A DNA stretch of 64,000 nt from Oceanobacillus damuensis (GTDB lineage: Bacteria > Bacillota > Bacilli > Bacillales > Amphibacillaceae): contig NZ_KV392042.1 of NCBI RefSeq assembly GCF_001618145.1, positions 145,279 through 209,278 on the forward strand. Direction: 5' to 3'. Shown piece by piece: positions 17,471 to 26,068 of the stretch. The number at the start of each line of letters is the position of its first letter. Position 1 is the first letter of the stretch. The notes below the pieces were generated by a model. The model was not told the origin of the DNA. It saw only the letters and a program-made list of their open reading frames with translations, and made no database searches. A program made the translations under genes and the position numbers.

Positions 17471-17565
17471 ACCATTGTTTACTTGATATTAGCCAAAGAT
17501 TCTTGAAATATGCCATAGTTCAATGCGGAATTGCCATAGTTCACAAATTAAATGCCAATGTTCAC
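17471..17565 (-). repeat. Right array of five ~21-bp repeats, inverted
   Basis: Begins three bases after the NERD stop codon. Read on the plus strand, units start at 17471, 17492, 17512, 17533 and 17554 (spacing 21, 20, 21, 21) with consensus GCCATAGTTCAC. This is the reverse complement of the left-array unit. Outermost units on both sides point inward with GTGAAC at the outer edge. Confidence 0.85.
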
Positions 17566-17660
17566 CTAGTCATAACAATTAACTACTGACAACTTCTGCA
17601 CAATAATCATTTCCAAGCAAATTGCATACTATCTATAGAAGTAAGAAAGGTGGGATTGGT

Positions 17661-18323
17661 ATGTATTATCCTTATGTACCCCATTATCGGCAGCCTGAGC
17701 CAAATGTGAAGAGACGGACGTTGCGTGTGACTGGTGAAGGGAGTGTGTCGGTACAGCCGGATATTGCCCGGGTACAGTTGGAAGTAATTACGGAAAGTGA
17801 ATCACTCCGTCAGGCCCAGCAGGAGAATGCACAAACAATGAGTCAGGTTATTAATGCGCTTTTGAATTTAGGACTCGAAAGGGAAGATATCCAAACAACA
17901 GCTTTTAACATAACTCCCACATATGATTATGTGGATGGCCAGCAAGTGTTCAGGGGTTATGAGGTCAGAAATCAAATAACGGTTGAGGTCTCAGCGATTG
18001 ACCAGGTTGGGAATATCATCGATGTTGCTGTTCAAAATGGGGTGAATCGTGTTTCGAACATCCGGTTTACGGTTCAAAATAGACAGCTGTATTATCAGCA
18101 AGCACTTGTATCCGCACTGGAAAATGCAAGAGCTAAGGCCCAGACTATTAATGAGACCATGCAATTGAATTTGGATCCCACTCCAGTCAGAATAGTAGAG
18201 CGCGTTATAGATACGCCTATTACTTATAGTACGCTGACTGTTGCAGCGGAAAGCTTCACCACACCTATAGAGCCAGGGGAGAGTGTGATTATCGCAAAAG
18301 TGGAAGTTCATTTCCGGTATTAA
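17661..18323 (+). CDS. SIMPL domain protein (DUF541)
   Basis: A 220-residue protein whose core (RTLRVTGEGSVSVQPDIARVQLEV, then QTTAFNITPTYDY) marks the SIMPL/DUF541 family of oligomeric envelope- or stress-related proteins. No signal peptide is evident; the N-terminus is tyrosine- and proline-rich (YYPYVPHYRQPEP). The ATG at 17661 has AAGGTGGG upstream, so the longer upstream frame is not used. Function is not well defined. Confidence 0.85.
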   Translation: MYYPYVPHYRQPEPNVKRRTLRVTGEGSVSVQPDIARVQLEVITESESLRQAQQENAQTMSQVINALLNLGLEREDIQTTAFNITPTYDYVDGQQVFRGYEVRNQITVEVSAIDQVGNIIDVAVQNGVNRVSNIRFTVQNRQLYYQQALVSALENARAKAQTINETMQLNLDPTPVRIVERVIDTPITYSTLTVAAESFTTPIEPGESVIIAKVEVHFRY

Positions 18324-18421
18324 TAAAATCAGGGGCGCTTGCTTTAAAGGTTTCATTTTTGAGGTGCATGCACAAAAAAATTACAGCGCTAATGACATTA
18401 AAAATGACTGATAAAATGGCA

Positions 18422-18453
18422 AACAAAAGTCGTCTAATTAGGCGGCTTTTGTT
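18422..18453 (+). terminator. Terminator downstream of the SIMPL gene
   Basis: AACAAAAG...GTC pairs with GGCGGCTTTTGTT around TAATTA. It lies about 100 bases after the stop. Confidence 0.7.
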
Positions 18454-18521
18454 ATTAGTAATGATAAGGTTATTGTTAAGTAGATTGAAAATTATTAATA
18501 TATGGTAAGAGGTTCCTGTTA

Positions 18522-18638
18522 GGTGGAGGTGATGATGAAGAGATTCAACAAGCCATATCCAATCAAGAAACGTATATTATTTTGAATGATAATGAGAATG
18601 TAGCTACATTTACACTTTTATCTAAACAAAGTGAATAA
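18522..18638 (+). pseudogene. Short fragment resembling an acetyltransferase N-terminus
   Basis: A 38-codon frame reading GGGDDEEIQQAISNQETYII and then ATFTLLSKQSE, which resembles the N-terminal part of GNAT acetyltransferases. It has no start codon, no GNAT core and a stop right after. Probably gene debris. Confidence 0.3.
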
Positions 18639-18763
18639 TAAAGCACTAATATTTTTAGTTATTTTATCATTTGTGGGTTTCTTATATTTTTTGGGTTAAC
18701 CAGATATAGATGATAATAATAGTTAATGAAAAAGTTGATATAATAATTCTAGGTGTGGATGAT

Positions 18764-19009
18764 ATGGAAAATAAAGAGTTATTAAAAATGTTTTCATCTT
18801 TATTAGACGAGAAGCTGAAGCTACAACCATTAAATGAACGTTTGGAGAGGCTTGAAGGTGGGCAACAGGTAATTATAGAAAAATTAGATAATGTATCAAA
18901 ACAAGTTGCTAGTAACACTGAAAAGCAAACTAGTGTTGAACATATGGAGGTTAAAGTGGCTGAACATGATACAGACATAAAGTTGTTAAAAAAGTTCATA
19001 ACAAACTAG
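18764..19009 (+). CDS. Small coiled-coil protein, unknown function
   Basis: An 81-residue, almost entirely helical protein with heptad-like spacing (LLDEKLKLQPLNERLERLEG, then VIIEKLDNVSKQV), ending in KLLKKFITN. There are no membrane segments or cysteines. The ATG at 18764 has AGGTGTGG upstream. It stands alone between intergenic stretches. Its shape resembles short phage-associated helical proteins, but I do not recognise a family. Confidence 0.55.
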   Translation: MENKELLKMFSSLLDEKLKLQPLNERLERLEGGQQVIIEKLDNVSKQVASNTEKQTSVEHMEVKVAEHDTDIKLLKKFITN

Positions 19010-19240
19010 TTAAAAGGTTTAAGATAATGTGTTCAACCTTTATTTGTTTACTTATAAAGGAATTTGTGAATAAATATACTTAAATTATAGGGTGCAATAA
19101 TTGAACAAGAAGGCCTTCTGTCTAATGTAAAGGGATAGGTTTTTTTTTTAGTGATTCGGGGTATATTATGAATGAATTACTTGCATTAAAAGATTAACCA
19201 AAGAAAAAAACTTGTATTATGCACAATGGAGGAATGTTAT

Positions 19241-19441
19241 ATGAACACAGGTACAGTAAAATGGTTTAACGCAGATAAGGGTTTCGGTTTCATCGAAGTT
19301 GAAGGTGGAGACGATGTATTCGTACACTTCTCAGCAATTCAAGGCGACGGTTTCAAAAGCTTAGATGAAGGTCAACAAGTTTCTTTCGATATCGAAGAAG
19401 GTAACCGTGGACCACAAGCAACTAACGTTGTTAAATTATAA
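19241..19441 (+). CDS. Cold-shock protein, second copy
   Basis: A 66-residue cold-shock domain protein with KGFGFIEV and VFVHF nucleic-acid-binding motifs. It is nearly identical to the product of 13924-14124; substitutions cluster in the second half of the domain and at the last residues. The ATG at 19241 lies 8 bases after GGAGG. It is followed at once by a terminator. The two csp genes lie 5 kb apart in opposite orientation. Confidence 0.95.
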   Translation: MNTGTVKWFNADKGFGFIEVEGGDDVFVHFSAIQGDGFKSLDEGQQVSFDIEEGNRGPQATNVVKL

Positions 19442-19451
19442 CAAAATATAG

Positions 19452-19487
19452 AAAAAAGCTCTTCATAGAAGGGCTTTTTATTTTTTA
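19452..19487 (+). terminator. Terminator after the second csp gene
   Basis: AAAAAGCTCTTC pairs with GAAGGGCTTTTT, followed by ATTTTTT. Confidence 0.8.
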
Positions 19488-19489
19488 AA

Positions 19490-19910
19490 ACGAACAATGG
19501 AGATCTTGTTCTATTATTGGTTCGATGTTTATAAAAAATAAATTAAACTTGTTGCATTCCGCTGGTTAGTCCGTTGAAATGCTTCTCGAATAGGTCTTTT
19601 CTTTGGGATAATGTTCATCCATACTTCTAGTGAAATCCAATCTACTTATACAAACGGGGTGCGATTGTTTAATAACAGCAGTTAAATATCAATATGCATC
19701 TCGAACCGGAACCCTTTACGCTCGGATGCCGAGTTTTTGCTGTTTGGAAATTATAAATGTCAACGCTACGTCTGCAATTTAATTATGAATAAACTGCTAT
19801 TGGCATAGTGGATAGATAAAAAACAAATAATTGCTGCCTATTCTGGCAGTGAAGACAATGAACCCGTATAATGGGGCTAGTTATGCATTTACATGAACAG
19901 AGGGGGTACA
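19490..19910. other. Gene-free stretch
   Basis: About 420 bases with no convincing reading frame on either strand. I see no riboswitch or repeat, only short imperfect hairpins. Confidence 0.6.
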
Positions 19911-19913
19911 CAC

Positions 19914-20069
19914 ATGGAATTTATTATGGGATTACTTGTTTACATTATACCGTTCATTGTTTTATATTTTGTGATTGCCGCGGGAGTCAAAAGAGGACTC
20001 GATCAATCAGAGGTTGGCAGAATTATCATGGAAAAGCAGTATGAGAAAAATAAACCGAATAATAAATAG
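19914..20069 (+). CDS. Very small single-pass membrane protein
   Basis: A 51-residue protein with one transmembrane helix (about residues 4-25, MGLLVYIIPFIVLYFVIAAG) followed by a charged tail ending in KNKPNNK. A strong ribosome site (AGAGGGGG) and an immediate terminator support it as a real gene. The family is not recognised. Confidence 0.65.
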   Translation: MEFIMGLLVYIIPFIVLYFVIAAGVKRGLDQSEVGRIIMEKQYEKNKPNNK

Positions 20070-20075
20070 TACTGG

Positions 20076-20108
20076 AAAAGTATTGCATTCAGAGCAATGC
20101 TTTTTTAT
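20076..20108 (+). terminator. Terminator after the small membrane protein gene
   Basis: AGTATTGC and GCAATGCT pair, followed by TTTTTTATTTTT. Confidence 0.75.
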
Positions 20109-20203
20109 TTTTCCGCTAAATTAACTGAATCGAATCCCTTAGAACAGTGAGTAGTGATATAATGTAAAAAATATTAGAATTCATAAATAATTAAAGGAGA
20201 GTT

Positions 20204-20707
20204 ATGATGGATTTTATAATACGTAAAATGAAAAAGAAGGATATTCCCCAGGTCCAGCATGTTGCAAAGACAAGCTGGCATTCAACATACGAAGGTATTA
20301 TTCCTCTTGCGATTCAGGATAATTTTCTGAATTCCGCCTACAGTGATGTAAATATGAAGAGGCGTTTAAAGCAATCGAATATTTTTGTTTCTGAAGTTTC
20401 CGGAAAGATTGTCGGTTTTGCTAATTTTTCTCCTGTCTCTCGGGATGCTGCAGTTGAGCTTGGTGCCATTTATTTGTGTCCGGATTATCAAGGATACGGA
20501 ATTGGTACAGCGTTTTTGAAAGAAGGTATTGAAAATTTGGGTGCCCGTGAAATCCGTTTAAACGTAGAGAAAAATAATGATATCGGCAAAACTTTCTATC
20601 ATGCAAAGGGCTTTGAAATTGAATCGGAATTCGATGACAATTTTGATGGCCATGTTCTGAAGACAGTAAGGATGGTACTAAAGGTCAGGGAAGGGATGGA
20701 AATCTAG
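20204..20707 (+). CDS. GNAT family N-acetyltransferase
   Basis: A 167-residue GNAT enzyme. It has the typical N-terminal HVAKTSWHSTYEGIIP, the acetyl-CoA-binding motif CPDYQGYGIGTAFLK (Q-x-x-G-x-G/A), and LNVEKNNDIGKTFYHAKGF near the end. The acceptor is unknown. Two adjacent ATGs (20204 and 20207) follow an AAAGGAGA site. It lies in tandem with another GNAT gene 46 bases downstream; both share the SW-x-TY-x-GI-x-P start and probably arose by duplication. Confidence 0.85.
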   Translation: MMDFIIRKMKKKDIPQVQHVAKTSWHSTYEGIIPLAIQDNFLNSAYSDVNMKRRLKQSNIFVSEVSGKIVGFANFSPVSRDAAVELGAIYLCPDYQGYGIGTAFLKEGIENLGAREIRLNVEKNNDIGKTFYHAKGFEIESEFDDNFDGHVLKTVRMVLKVREGMEI

Positions 20708-20753
20708 TCGGTAAATGAGGTGATTCTGCGTTATGGAGAAGGAGAGCTAACCT

Positions 20754-21281
20754 ATGTATATAAGAAAAGCTACTATGAATGATGCATACGATATAGCAAA
20801 AGTACATGTAGACAGCTGGAGGACTACATATAAGGGAATACTGCCTGATGATTTTCTTGAGCAATTGTCTTATGAGAAGCGGAACAAATTATGGGAGAAA
20901 AACTTGGATGAACAGAATGTGTATGTTGCTGAAGATGCGGAAGGTAAAATTGTTGGGTTTTCAACCGGTGGTATAAAGAAAACTTCGAATTACGACAAAT
21001 ATGCTGGGGAACTTTATGCTATTTATATTCTAGAAGAATTTCAGGGTAAAGGTGTTGGGAAATTATTGATGCAGCCGATTGTTCAAGATATGGTAGCGTC
21101 GGACATCAACTCTATGATCGTTCTTGTGTTGGAGGATAATCCTTCTAAGAATTTTTATGAAAATCTGGGTGGAAGAAAAATTGAAACGCTGGAAGTAACG
21201 ATTGCCGGCGTAGTAGTTAATGAACTAGTATACGGATGGAAGGATCTTAACCAAAGTTTTCTGGATAGGGGAAATGAATAA
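20754..21281 (+). CDS. GNAT family N-acetyltransferase
   Basis: A 175-residue GNAT protein. It has the N-terminal DIAKVHVDSWRTTYKGILPD, the acetyl-CoA loop EEFQGKGVGKLLM near residues 100-112, and ENLGGRKIETLEV in the C-terminal strand. It is the middle gene of a likely three-gene operon. Its stop codon lies two bases before the ATG of the small membrane protein, which suggests translational coupling. The substrate is unknown. Confidence 0.85.
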   Translation: MYIRKATMNDAYDIAKVHVDSWRTTYKGILPDDFLEQLSYEKRNKLWEKNLDEQNVYVAEDAEGKIVGFSTGGIKKTSNYDKYAGELYAIYILEEFQGKGVGKLLMQPIVQDMVASDINSMIVLVLEDNPSKNFYENLGGRKIETLEVTIAGVVVNELVYGWKDLNQSFLDRGNE

Positions 21282-21283
21282 AA

Positions 21284-21469
21284 ATGGAAAAGAAGCCTGG
21301 GTTAGTGTTAGCGATATCTCTATTTGCGGTTGTTGTAATGCCGCTATTTTTTCTGGTTTTGTCTTTTACCTCAGGACATTTAAATTTTTTCTATTATGGG
21401 ATGATACCTGTTTTTGTTTTTTGTCTGATAGGAGTAGTTAAGTCTGTGAATGTATTGAAGAAGCGTTAG
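21284..21469 (+). CDS. Small two-helix membrane protein
   Basis: A 61-residue protein with two hydrophobic segments (about residues 7-28 and 35-53) and basic ends (MEKK, VLKKR). It follows the second acetyltransferase gene with a two-base gap. Family and role are not recognised. Confidence 0.6.
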   Translation: MEKKPGLVLAISLFAVVVMPLFFLVLSFTSGHLNFFYYGMIPVFVFCLIGVVKSVNVLKKR

Positions 21470-21583
21470 AGTTAAAAAATATAGTGAAGGATTTACTTTT
21501 CACTGAATGCAGATGATTACTCTATGATTATAACTCCATGAATATATCCTCATACAAAAATAAGCCCATTGGAGATGATTCTA

Positions 21584-22180
21584 ATGAAATACATATGCTT
21601 ATTTCTATTATTTGCTTTTACTTTCATGACAGCTTGTTCAAACGATATAACTGAAAACAAAAGAGATGCAGTCATTAAAGAGGCGGAACTGACCGAATTT
21701 GAAAAAGGTATGATGAGTGTAGTGAGTGAACAATCGTTTGCATACGATTTGGAAATTAAGGAACAGGATATACAGCGGATAATTGCAACAGTAGATTACT
21801 ATGAAGAAGGCAAGTTAATAGAAGAACGAGTACATTTTTCGGCAGAACTAACGGAAGAAAATATAAAAGACGATATTCGTATCGTACTCATCAGACAGAA
21901 TTTGGAAGAAAAAGAAAACTGGATTAGTACGTTGATGTTAAATAATGGCCAAATCAATTCAAACGCAGAAAAAGATATTGACATGGAAGCGGAAATACTT
22001 GAATCGGCATGGGGTTCGACAACTTTACCAATTACTATCAACAGAGAAGAGAAAAAGATTGTTGCTACAATAGTAAACTCAACTAGTAATGATATCAGTT
22101 TTAGGACATCAATTGAAACCGAGGAGCAATTGAAGGCTGCAACAGAATATGAGCAAGATATATCCTTTCTATCGAATTAG
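21584..22180 (+). CDS. Predicted lipoprotein, unknown function
   Basis: A 198-residue protein with a lipoprotein signal peptide (hydrophobic LFLLFAFTFMTAC, lipobox cysteine near residue 17), a charged linker, and a soluble extracellular domain of alternating strands. The ATG at 21584 lies 7 bases after GGAGAT; an upstream TTG in frame overlaps that site. I do not recognise the domain. It is exported and probably anchored at the outer face of the membrane. Confidence 0.7.
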   Translation: MKYICLFLLFAFTFMTACSNDITENKRDAVIKEAELTEFEKGMMSVVSEQSFAYDLEIKEQDIQRIIATVDYYEEGKLIEERVHFSAELTEENIKDDIRIVLIRQNLEEKENWISTLMLNNGQINSNAEKDIDMEAEILESAWGSTTLPITINREEKKIVATIVNSTSNDISFRTSIETEEQLKAATEYEQDISFLSN

Positions 22181-22347
22181 AATAAATGGAAGAAAATGCT
22201 ATACTCCAACCTTTAAAACTATTTTTTTAAAATGGTTGATCCCTTTATTTGGCACCAATTCCACTAATTACCACGAAATAAGTAGTAGTCATTTAGCATG
22301 AAAAAATTTCACTGCTTATTTACGGAGCATTTATTTCCTCTTAATAT

Positions 22348-22369
22348 CTATCATTTAAGCTAATGATAG
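22348..22369. promoter_or_regulatory. Inverted repeat upstream of the alkaline phosphatase
   Basis: CTATCATT and AATGATAG form a perfect 8-bp stem with a 6-base loop, 26 bases before the start codon. It could be an operator or mRNA hairpin. I saw no tandem TTAACA-type PhoP boxes. Confidence 0.3.
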
Positions 22370-22394
22370 ATTCAAAATTGAGAGGAGAAATTAA

Positions 22395-23732
22395 ATGTTT
22401 AAGAAAGTTGGAGTTGTTGCACTTAGTGCAGGTCTTGTTCTTTCAGGATTAAGTATTGGTACAGCGGATGCAGCCAAACCAGATTGGGCCGGTCAGGGAA
22501 AGGGTAACCAAAAGGTAGAAAACGTAATTTATATGATTCCCGATGGATTCAGTTCTGATTATGCTGCAAATTATCGTGTTTACAAAGGTGAAAACGCGAT
22601 ATGGGATGATCACCTAAAAGGAATGTTCACCACGTATTCAGCTGATTCGGATGTAACTGATTCTGCAGCAGCAGGTACTGCGATGGCTACTGGAGAAAAA
22701 ACAAACAATGGTGTTATCGGTCTTGATACAGAAGGAAATGAACTGCAAACAATTCTTGAAGCTTCACAGGAAGAAGGAAAAGCATCTGGATTGGTTGCTA
22801 CTTCAACAATTTCCCATGCTACACCTGCAGCATTTGCTTCCCATGTTGAAAGCCGCAACAATGAAACAGAGATTTCGAGGCAGCTAGTTGACAGTGATGT
22901 CGATGTAATGCTTGGTGGTGGGAAAAATAACTTCTTACCAATTTCTGAAGGAGGAAATCAAGAAGAACTTAACTTGATTGAACAAGCGGAAGAGAATGGT
23001 TATGAGTTTGTTGAAACCCGTGATGAATTATTGGATGCTACCGATATCGATGTGGAAGAAGGAGAAAGATTACTAGGCTTGTTTGCAGATGATGCACTTG
23101 CTCCTGAATTACACCGTTCGGAAACGGAGGAACCAAGTCTGGCTGAAATGACAGGTACTGCAATTGATGTACTGGAAGAAGATAAAGATGGATTTTTCTT
23201 AGTTGTAGAAGGAAGCCAAATTGATTGGGCTGGACATGACAATGATGCTGCATGGGCAATGAGTGATGTTGCAGCATTTGAAGCAGCTGTTGAAGCGGCA
23301 ATTGAGTTCGCGGAAGAAGACGGGAACACATTAGTAGTTGTTGCTGGTGACCATGATACTGGTGGAATGACAACTGGATCGAATGGTCAAATGGACTTGA
23401 ATGCAGCTGTACTTCAAAACGTTACAGCAACTGGAGAGTATATGGCAGCACAGCTAAATGAGGATAGAACAAATGTCAATGAAGTGGTGAACACATACAC
23501 AGGATTTGAATTAACGGAAGAAGAAACTCAATTGATTCAGCAGGCGTCTGATGCCAAGCTTGCGATCAACACGGTTGTCAGTGACCGTGCAACTATTGGC
23601 TGGACAAGCACGAACCATACAGGTGCAGACATTCCAGTCTATGTATATGGCCCGCAATCTGACAAATTTGTTGGATTCTATGATAATACGGATCTTCCGA
23701 AAATTATTGCAGAAGCAATGAAATTAAAATAA
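22395..23732 (+). CDS. Secreted alkaline phosphatase (PhoA/PhoB family)
   Basis: A 445-residue phosphomonoesterase. It has a signal peptide of about 26 residues (cleavage near GTADA-A), metal ligand D50 in IPDGF, the nucleophile S90 in VTDSAAAGTAMATG, and later metal ligands in DWAGHDND, VVAGDHDTGG and TNHTG. It releases inorganic phosphate outside the cell. Acidic composition, with many E and D, fits a halotolerant secreted enzyme. A strong GAGAGGAG ribosome site precedes the ATG. Confidence 0.93.
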   Translation: MFKKVGVVALSAGLVLSGLSIGTADAAKPDWAGQGKGNQKVENVIYMIPDGFSSDYAANYRVYKGENAIWDDHLKGMFTTYSADSDVTDSAAAGTAMATGEKTNNGVIGLDTEGNELQTILEASQEEGKASGLVATSTISHATPAAFASHVESRNNETEISRQLVDSDVDVMLGGGKNNFLPISEGGNQEELNLIEQAEENGYEFVETRDELLDATDIDVEEGERLLGLFADDALAPELHRSETEEPSLAEMTGTAIDVLEEDKDGFFLVVEGSQIDWAGHDNDAAWAMSDVAAFEAAVEAAIEFAEEDGNTLVVVAGDHDTGGMTTGSNGQMDLNAAVLQNVTATGEYMAAQLNEDRTNVNEVVNTYTGFELTEEETQLIQQASDAKLAINTVVSDRATIGWTSTNHTGADIPVYVYGPQSDKFVGFYDNTDLPKIIAEAMKLK

Positions 23733-23745
23733 TACGCTTTATACT

Positions 23746-23785
23746 AAAAAGAAGCTTGCCACATAATATGGCTTGCTTCTTTTTA
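23746..23785 (+). terminator. Terminator after the alkaline phosphatase gene
   Basis: AAAAAGAAGC...GCCA pairs with TGGC...GCTTCTTTTT around CATAATA. The stem is long enough to work for the converging ktrA transcript as well. Confidence 0.8.
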
Positions 23786-23819
23786 ATTAACAATTAAAAT
23801 GAAGAATTTTTATAATTCA

Positions 23820-24476
23820 CTAGAATCCTTTTTTCTCGAAACGTTTAAGATCGTTTATCTGCCCCATAACAACCAGAATGTCTCCTTTTAAAATGACATC
23901 ATCAGGCATTGGGGAAATATTGACATTTCCCTTACGTTTGATTGCAAGGATTGTGCAGCCGAATTTTGCGCGTACATCGAGCTGAACTAATGATTTCCCG
24001 CTATTTTTTTCAGTTGCAACCAATTCCACAATGCTATATTCATTTGAAATTTCGATGTAATCCAGAAGGTTTCCTGAATCAAGCTGGTTAGCTATTCGGA
24101 CACCCATTTCTTTTTCCGGCTGAATGATGCGGTCTGCTCCGACCTTTTCAAGAATCTTTCGATGGTGAGGATCGCGAGCTTTTACCCATACCTCTTTAAG
24201 ACCCATATCCTTTAATATCAGCGTACATAAGATACTCGATTCAATGTTGTCTCCAATCGCAACAATTGCGTAATCAAAATTTTTAACTCCATAATTTTTA
24301 AGGGCATTCTCATCAGATGCATTTGCAAGTACAGCATAGTAGGAATAGTTTGAAACCTCATTAACCCTTTCCTCTTTTATATCAATGGCCAATACTTCAT
24401 GACCCAGATCATATAATTGTTTACAAACGCTTCTTCCAAACCTGCCGAGCCCAATAACGACGACTTGTTTTTTCAA
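23820..24476 (-). CDS. ktrA: Potassium uptake regulatory subunit KtrA (RCK protein)
   Basis: A 218-residue peripheral membrane protein of the Trk/Ktr system. The N-terminal RCK_N Rossmann domain has IGLGRFGRSVCK (residues 8-19) and binds nucleotides. The C-terminal RCK_C domain, from about residue 140, includes VRAKFGCTILAIKRKG. It gates a KtrB-type K+ channel. The sequence is closer by eye to B. subtilis KtrA (YuaA) than to KtrC. No ktrB follows, because the next gene is convergent. Its leader carries a c-di-AMP riboswitch and a terminator, so high c-di-AMP should reduce expression. Confidence 0.9.
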   Translation of the reverse strand: MKKQVVVIGLGRFGRSVCKQLYDLGHEVLAIDIKEERVNEVSNYSYYAVLANASDENALKNYGVKNFDYAIVAIGDNIESSILCTLILKDMGLKEVWVKARDPHHRKILEKVGADRIIQPEKEMGVRIANQLDSGNLLDYIEISNEYSIVELVATEKNSGKSLVQLDVRAKFGCTILAIKRKGNVNISPMPDDVILKGDILVVMGQINDLKRFEKKGF

Positions 24477-24517
24477 TGATAACTCCTCTTTTCTATATCT
24501 TTAACTTCTGACTCCAT

Positions 24518-24545
24518 AAAAAAAGACCAATACAAGTGAAGGTCT
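24518..24545 (-). terminator. Intrinsic terminator of the ktrA leader
   Basis: On the minus strand AGACC and GGTCT pair and are followed by seven T. An alternative AAGGTC / GACCTT pairing just upstream overlaps the first arm and could act as antiterminator, as in ydaO-type switches. Confidence 0.75.
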
Positions 24546-24577
24546 CAGGCTGAATAAGGACCTTTCTCTCGAAATAA

Positions 24578-24696
24578 TTGAACACTTACGAGGTTAGCTG
24601 TGAGATAAGGGAATGAAAGTTTCCCTTTTTACAATAAGATTCAGCCCAAGAAAGGAAAAGCTGAGCCAGTTTATCAAAAAATGTTTTCGTGTTCAA
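24578..24696 (-). promoter_or_regulatory. c-di-AMP (ydaO/yuaA) riboswitch
   Basis: On the minus strand the segment is closed by a perfect 8-bp P1 (TTGAACAC with GTGTTCAA). Its 3' part contains CAGCTAACCTCGTAAGTGTT, which matches the conserved end of the ydaO class. It precedes ktrA, the classic yuaA context of this riboswitch. The 119-base length is slightly short for the class. A GGCTGAAT segment inside the aptamer can pair with ATTCAGCC downstream, giving an alternative fold that links aptamer and terminator. Confidence 0.85.
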
Positions 24697-24896
24697 ATTG
24701 ATTAAGTGACTAAAGGTTTGAATATTTCCGTATAATTATTGTTAATTTACTCTCAATACAGTTATTTGTCAAATCCCGTTCAAGATAATAAGTAAAAGAT
24801 TTTATGAATTCATTTTAAAGACATCTTTTGTTTAAAAACCTTCGATTAAAGGAAATATAAGAGAAACGAGCAGAACACTGCAATGGAGGAAAAAAG

Positions 24897-25001
24897 ATGG
24901 GAAGATTATTAAGAAGAATCATTAGATATGGTCCAATTATTTATCCGATTGTCAGAAAGTTATTGAACAAACGGAAACAAAAAAGATATACGCAACGATA
25001 A
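24897..25001 (+). CDS. Tiny cationic protein
   Basis: A 34-residue protein with 12 K or R residues and a short hydrophobic middle (YGPIIYPIVRKLL). The GGAGGAAAAAAG ribosome site is excellent and a terminator follows within 10 bases, which supports expression. Function is unknown. It resembles the other small basic protein at 26838-26981 only in composition. Confidence 0.6.
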   Translation: MGRLLRRIIRYGPIIYPIVRKLLNKRKQKRYTQR

Positions 25002-25007
25002 GATTAT

Positions 25008-25051
25008 ATGAAGCTTGTTTAATGAGAAATTAGACAGCTTCATTTTTGTTT
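25008..25051 (+). terminator. Terminator after the tiny cationic protein gene
   Basis: ATGAAGCT and AGCTTCAT pair around a 20-base loop, followed by TTTTTG. Confidence 0.65.
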
Positions 25052-25169
25052 TCACAAACGAATAGCAGGATAATGTGATTTCTTCTATAATAGATTTTAA
25101 AGAATATTTCCATAGGAATGATAAAGAGAATAGAGCAGCCTATAGAGCAATAAGAAACGGGGAATAGCT

Positions 25170-25658
25170 ATGCCTTTAAAGGTCGTATCCATGAATCAGC
25201 ATTATGCTGTGGAAGCGTTGTGCTGGAAGTATGAAAAGCCGTATGATTTCTATAATAATATCCTTACCTCAGATGCTATTGTGGAATTGTTAAGCAACAA
25301 ATACTATGCGGTACTTGATGATTATAATGTGTTAATCGGTTTTTTCTGTACTGGGAGATCTGCCCAGGTGCCAGCTGGAGATGCCATGGCAGTATATGAT
25401 GAAGATTGTGTGGATATCGGTATTGGGATGAAGCCGGAATTGACGGGTAAGGGAAAGGGGTATGAATTTTTCTCCATTATCCTTTCTTTTGTTTGTGAAA
25501 AGCATAGAGACAAAGATATTCGCTTAACCGTTGCAACATTTAACGAAAGGGCAATTCATCTTTACGAGAAATTTGGCTTTGTACAGAAAGCAGTTTTTCA
25601 TAGCGATGAAACCGAGTTTATTACGATGATAAAAGCAGTAAGCGGAAAAATGCAGTAA
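25170..25658 (+). CDS. GNAT family N-acetyltransferase
   Basis: A 162-residue acetyltransferase. The acetyl-CoA loop is KPELTGKGKGYEFF (near residues 90-103) and the C-terminal motif is NERAIHLYEKFGF. It is distinct in sequence from the tandem pair at 20-21 kb. A GGGGAATAGCT ribosome region precedes the ATG. The substrate is unknown. Confidence 0.85.
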   Translation: MPLKVVSMNQHYAVEALCWKYEKPYDFYNNILTSDAIVELLSNKYYAVLDDYNVLIGFFCTGRSAQVPAGDAMAVYDEDCVDIGIGMKPELTGKGKGYEFFSIILSFVCEKHRDKDIRLTVATFNERAIHLYEKFGFVQKAVFHSDETEFITMIKAVSGKMQ

Positions 25659-25937
25659 ACCATCTAATAAAACGGTATCCTTCTGCAGTATATTAAGGGA
25701 GATCTGTTTTGAGTTCATAGTTAAAAAAGGTGCCTGATTGACGCTTTAGTTGGAAAGTTAGATGACATACAGAATAGGAAATAAATCAAAGCAGTGATGA
25801 TAGCTTTCCATAATAAATGGTAAGGCTATTTTAGTTTTCTTGAATTCTGAACTATCTATTTATAAAGTGGTTATTTGCTATGTTAATTTATTAATAATCA
25901 CCCTGATAAGCTATATTCCTTCCAATTCGTAACAAAA

Positions 25938-26054
25938 TTACTTTGCACGTTTCCAAACAAGTTTTTGCTCCGGATGTAAGCCATTGTATATGTTTAAAAT
26001 ATCTCCTTCAATTGAACCTACAGATGGCTGCTGGCCTAGCCAAGTAGGATTCAT
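25938..26054 (-). CDS. Possible 38-residue protein downstream of the K+ channel gene
   Basis: The frame starts 14 bases after the channel stop codon on the same strand. It encodes an N-terminal NPTWLGQQPSVGSIEGDI segment and ends in LVWKRAK. Codon use looks protein-like, but the ribosome site is weak. It could be a small gene of the same transcript or the remnant of a larger one. The 280 bases to its left hold nothing clear. Confidence 0.35.
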   Translation of the reverse strand: MNPTWLGQQPSVGSIEGDILNIYNGLHPEQKLVWKRAK

Positions 26055-26068
26055 AATTGATTTCCAGC

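Noticed and set aside
17398-17589. A 63-codon frame at the end of the NERD gene
   Set aside because: It runs from the NERD gene in another frame through the 21-bp repeat array and is not protein-like.
16230-17600. Target-site duplication flanking the NERD element
   Set aside because: I compared the bases outside both arrays and found no convincing direct repeat.
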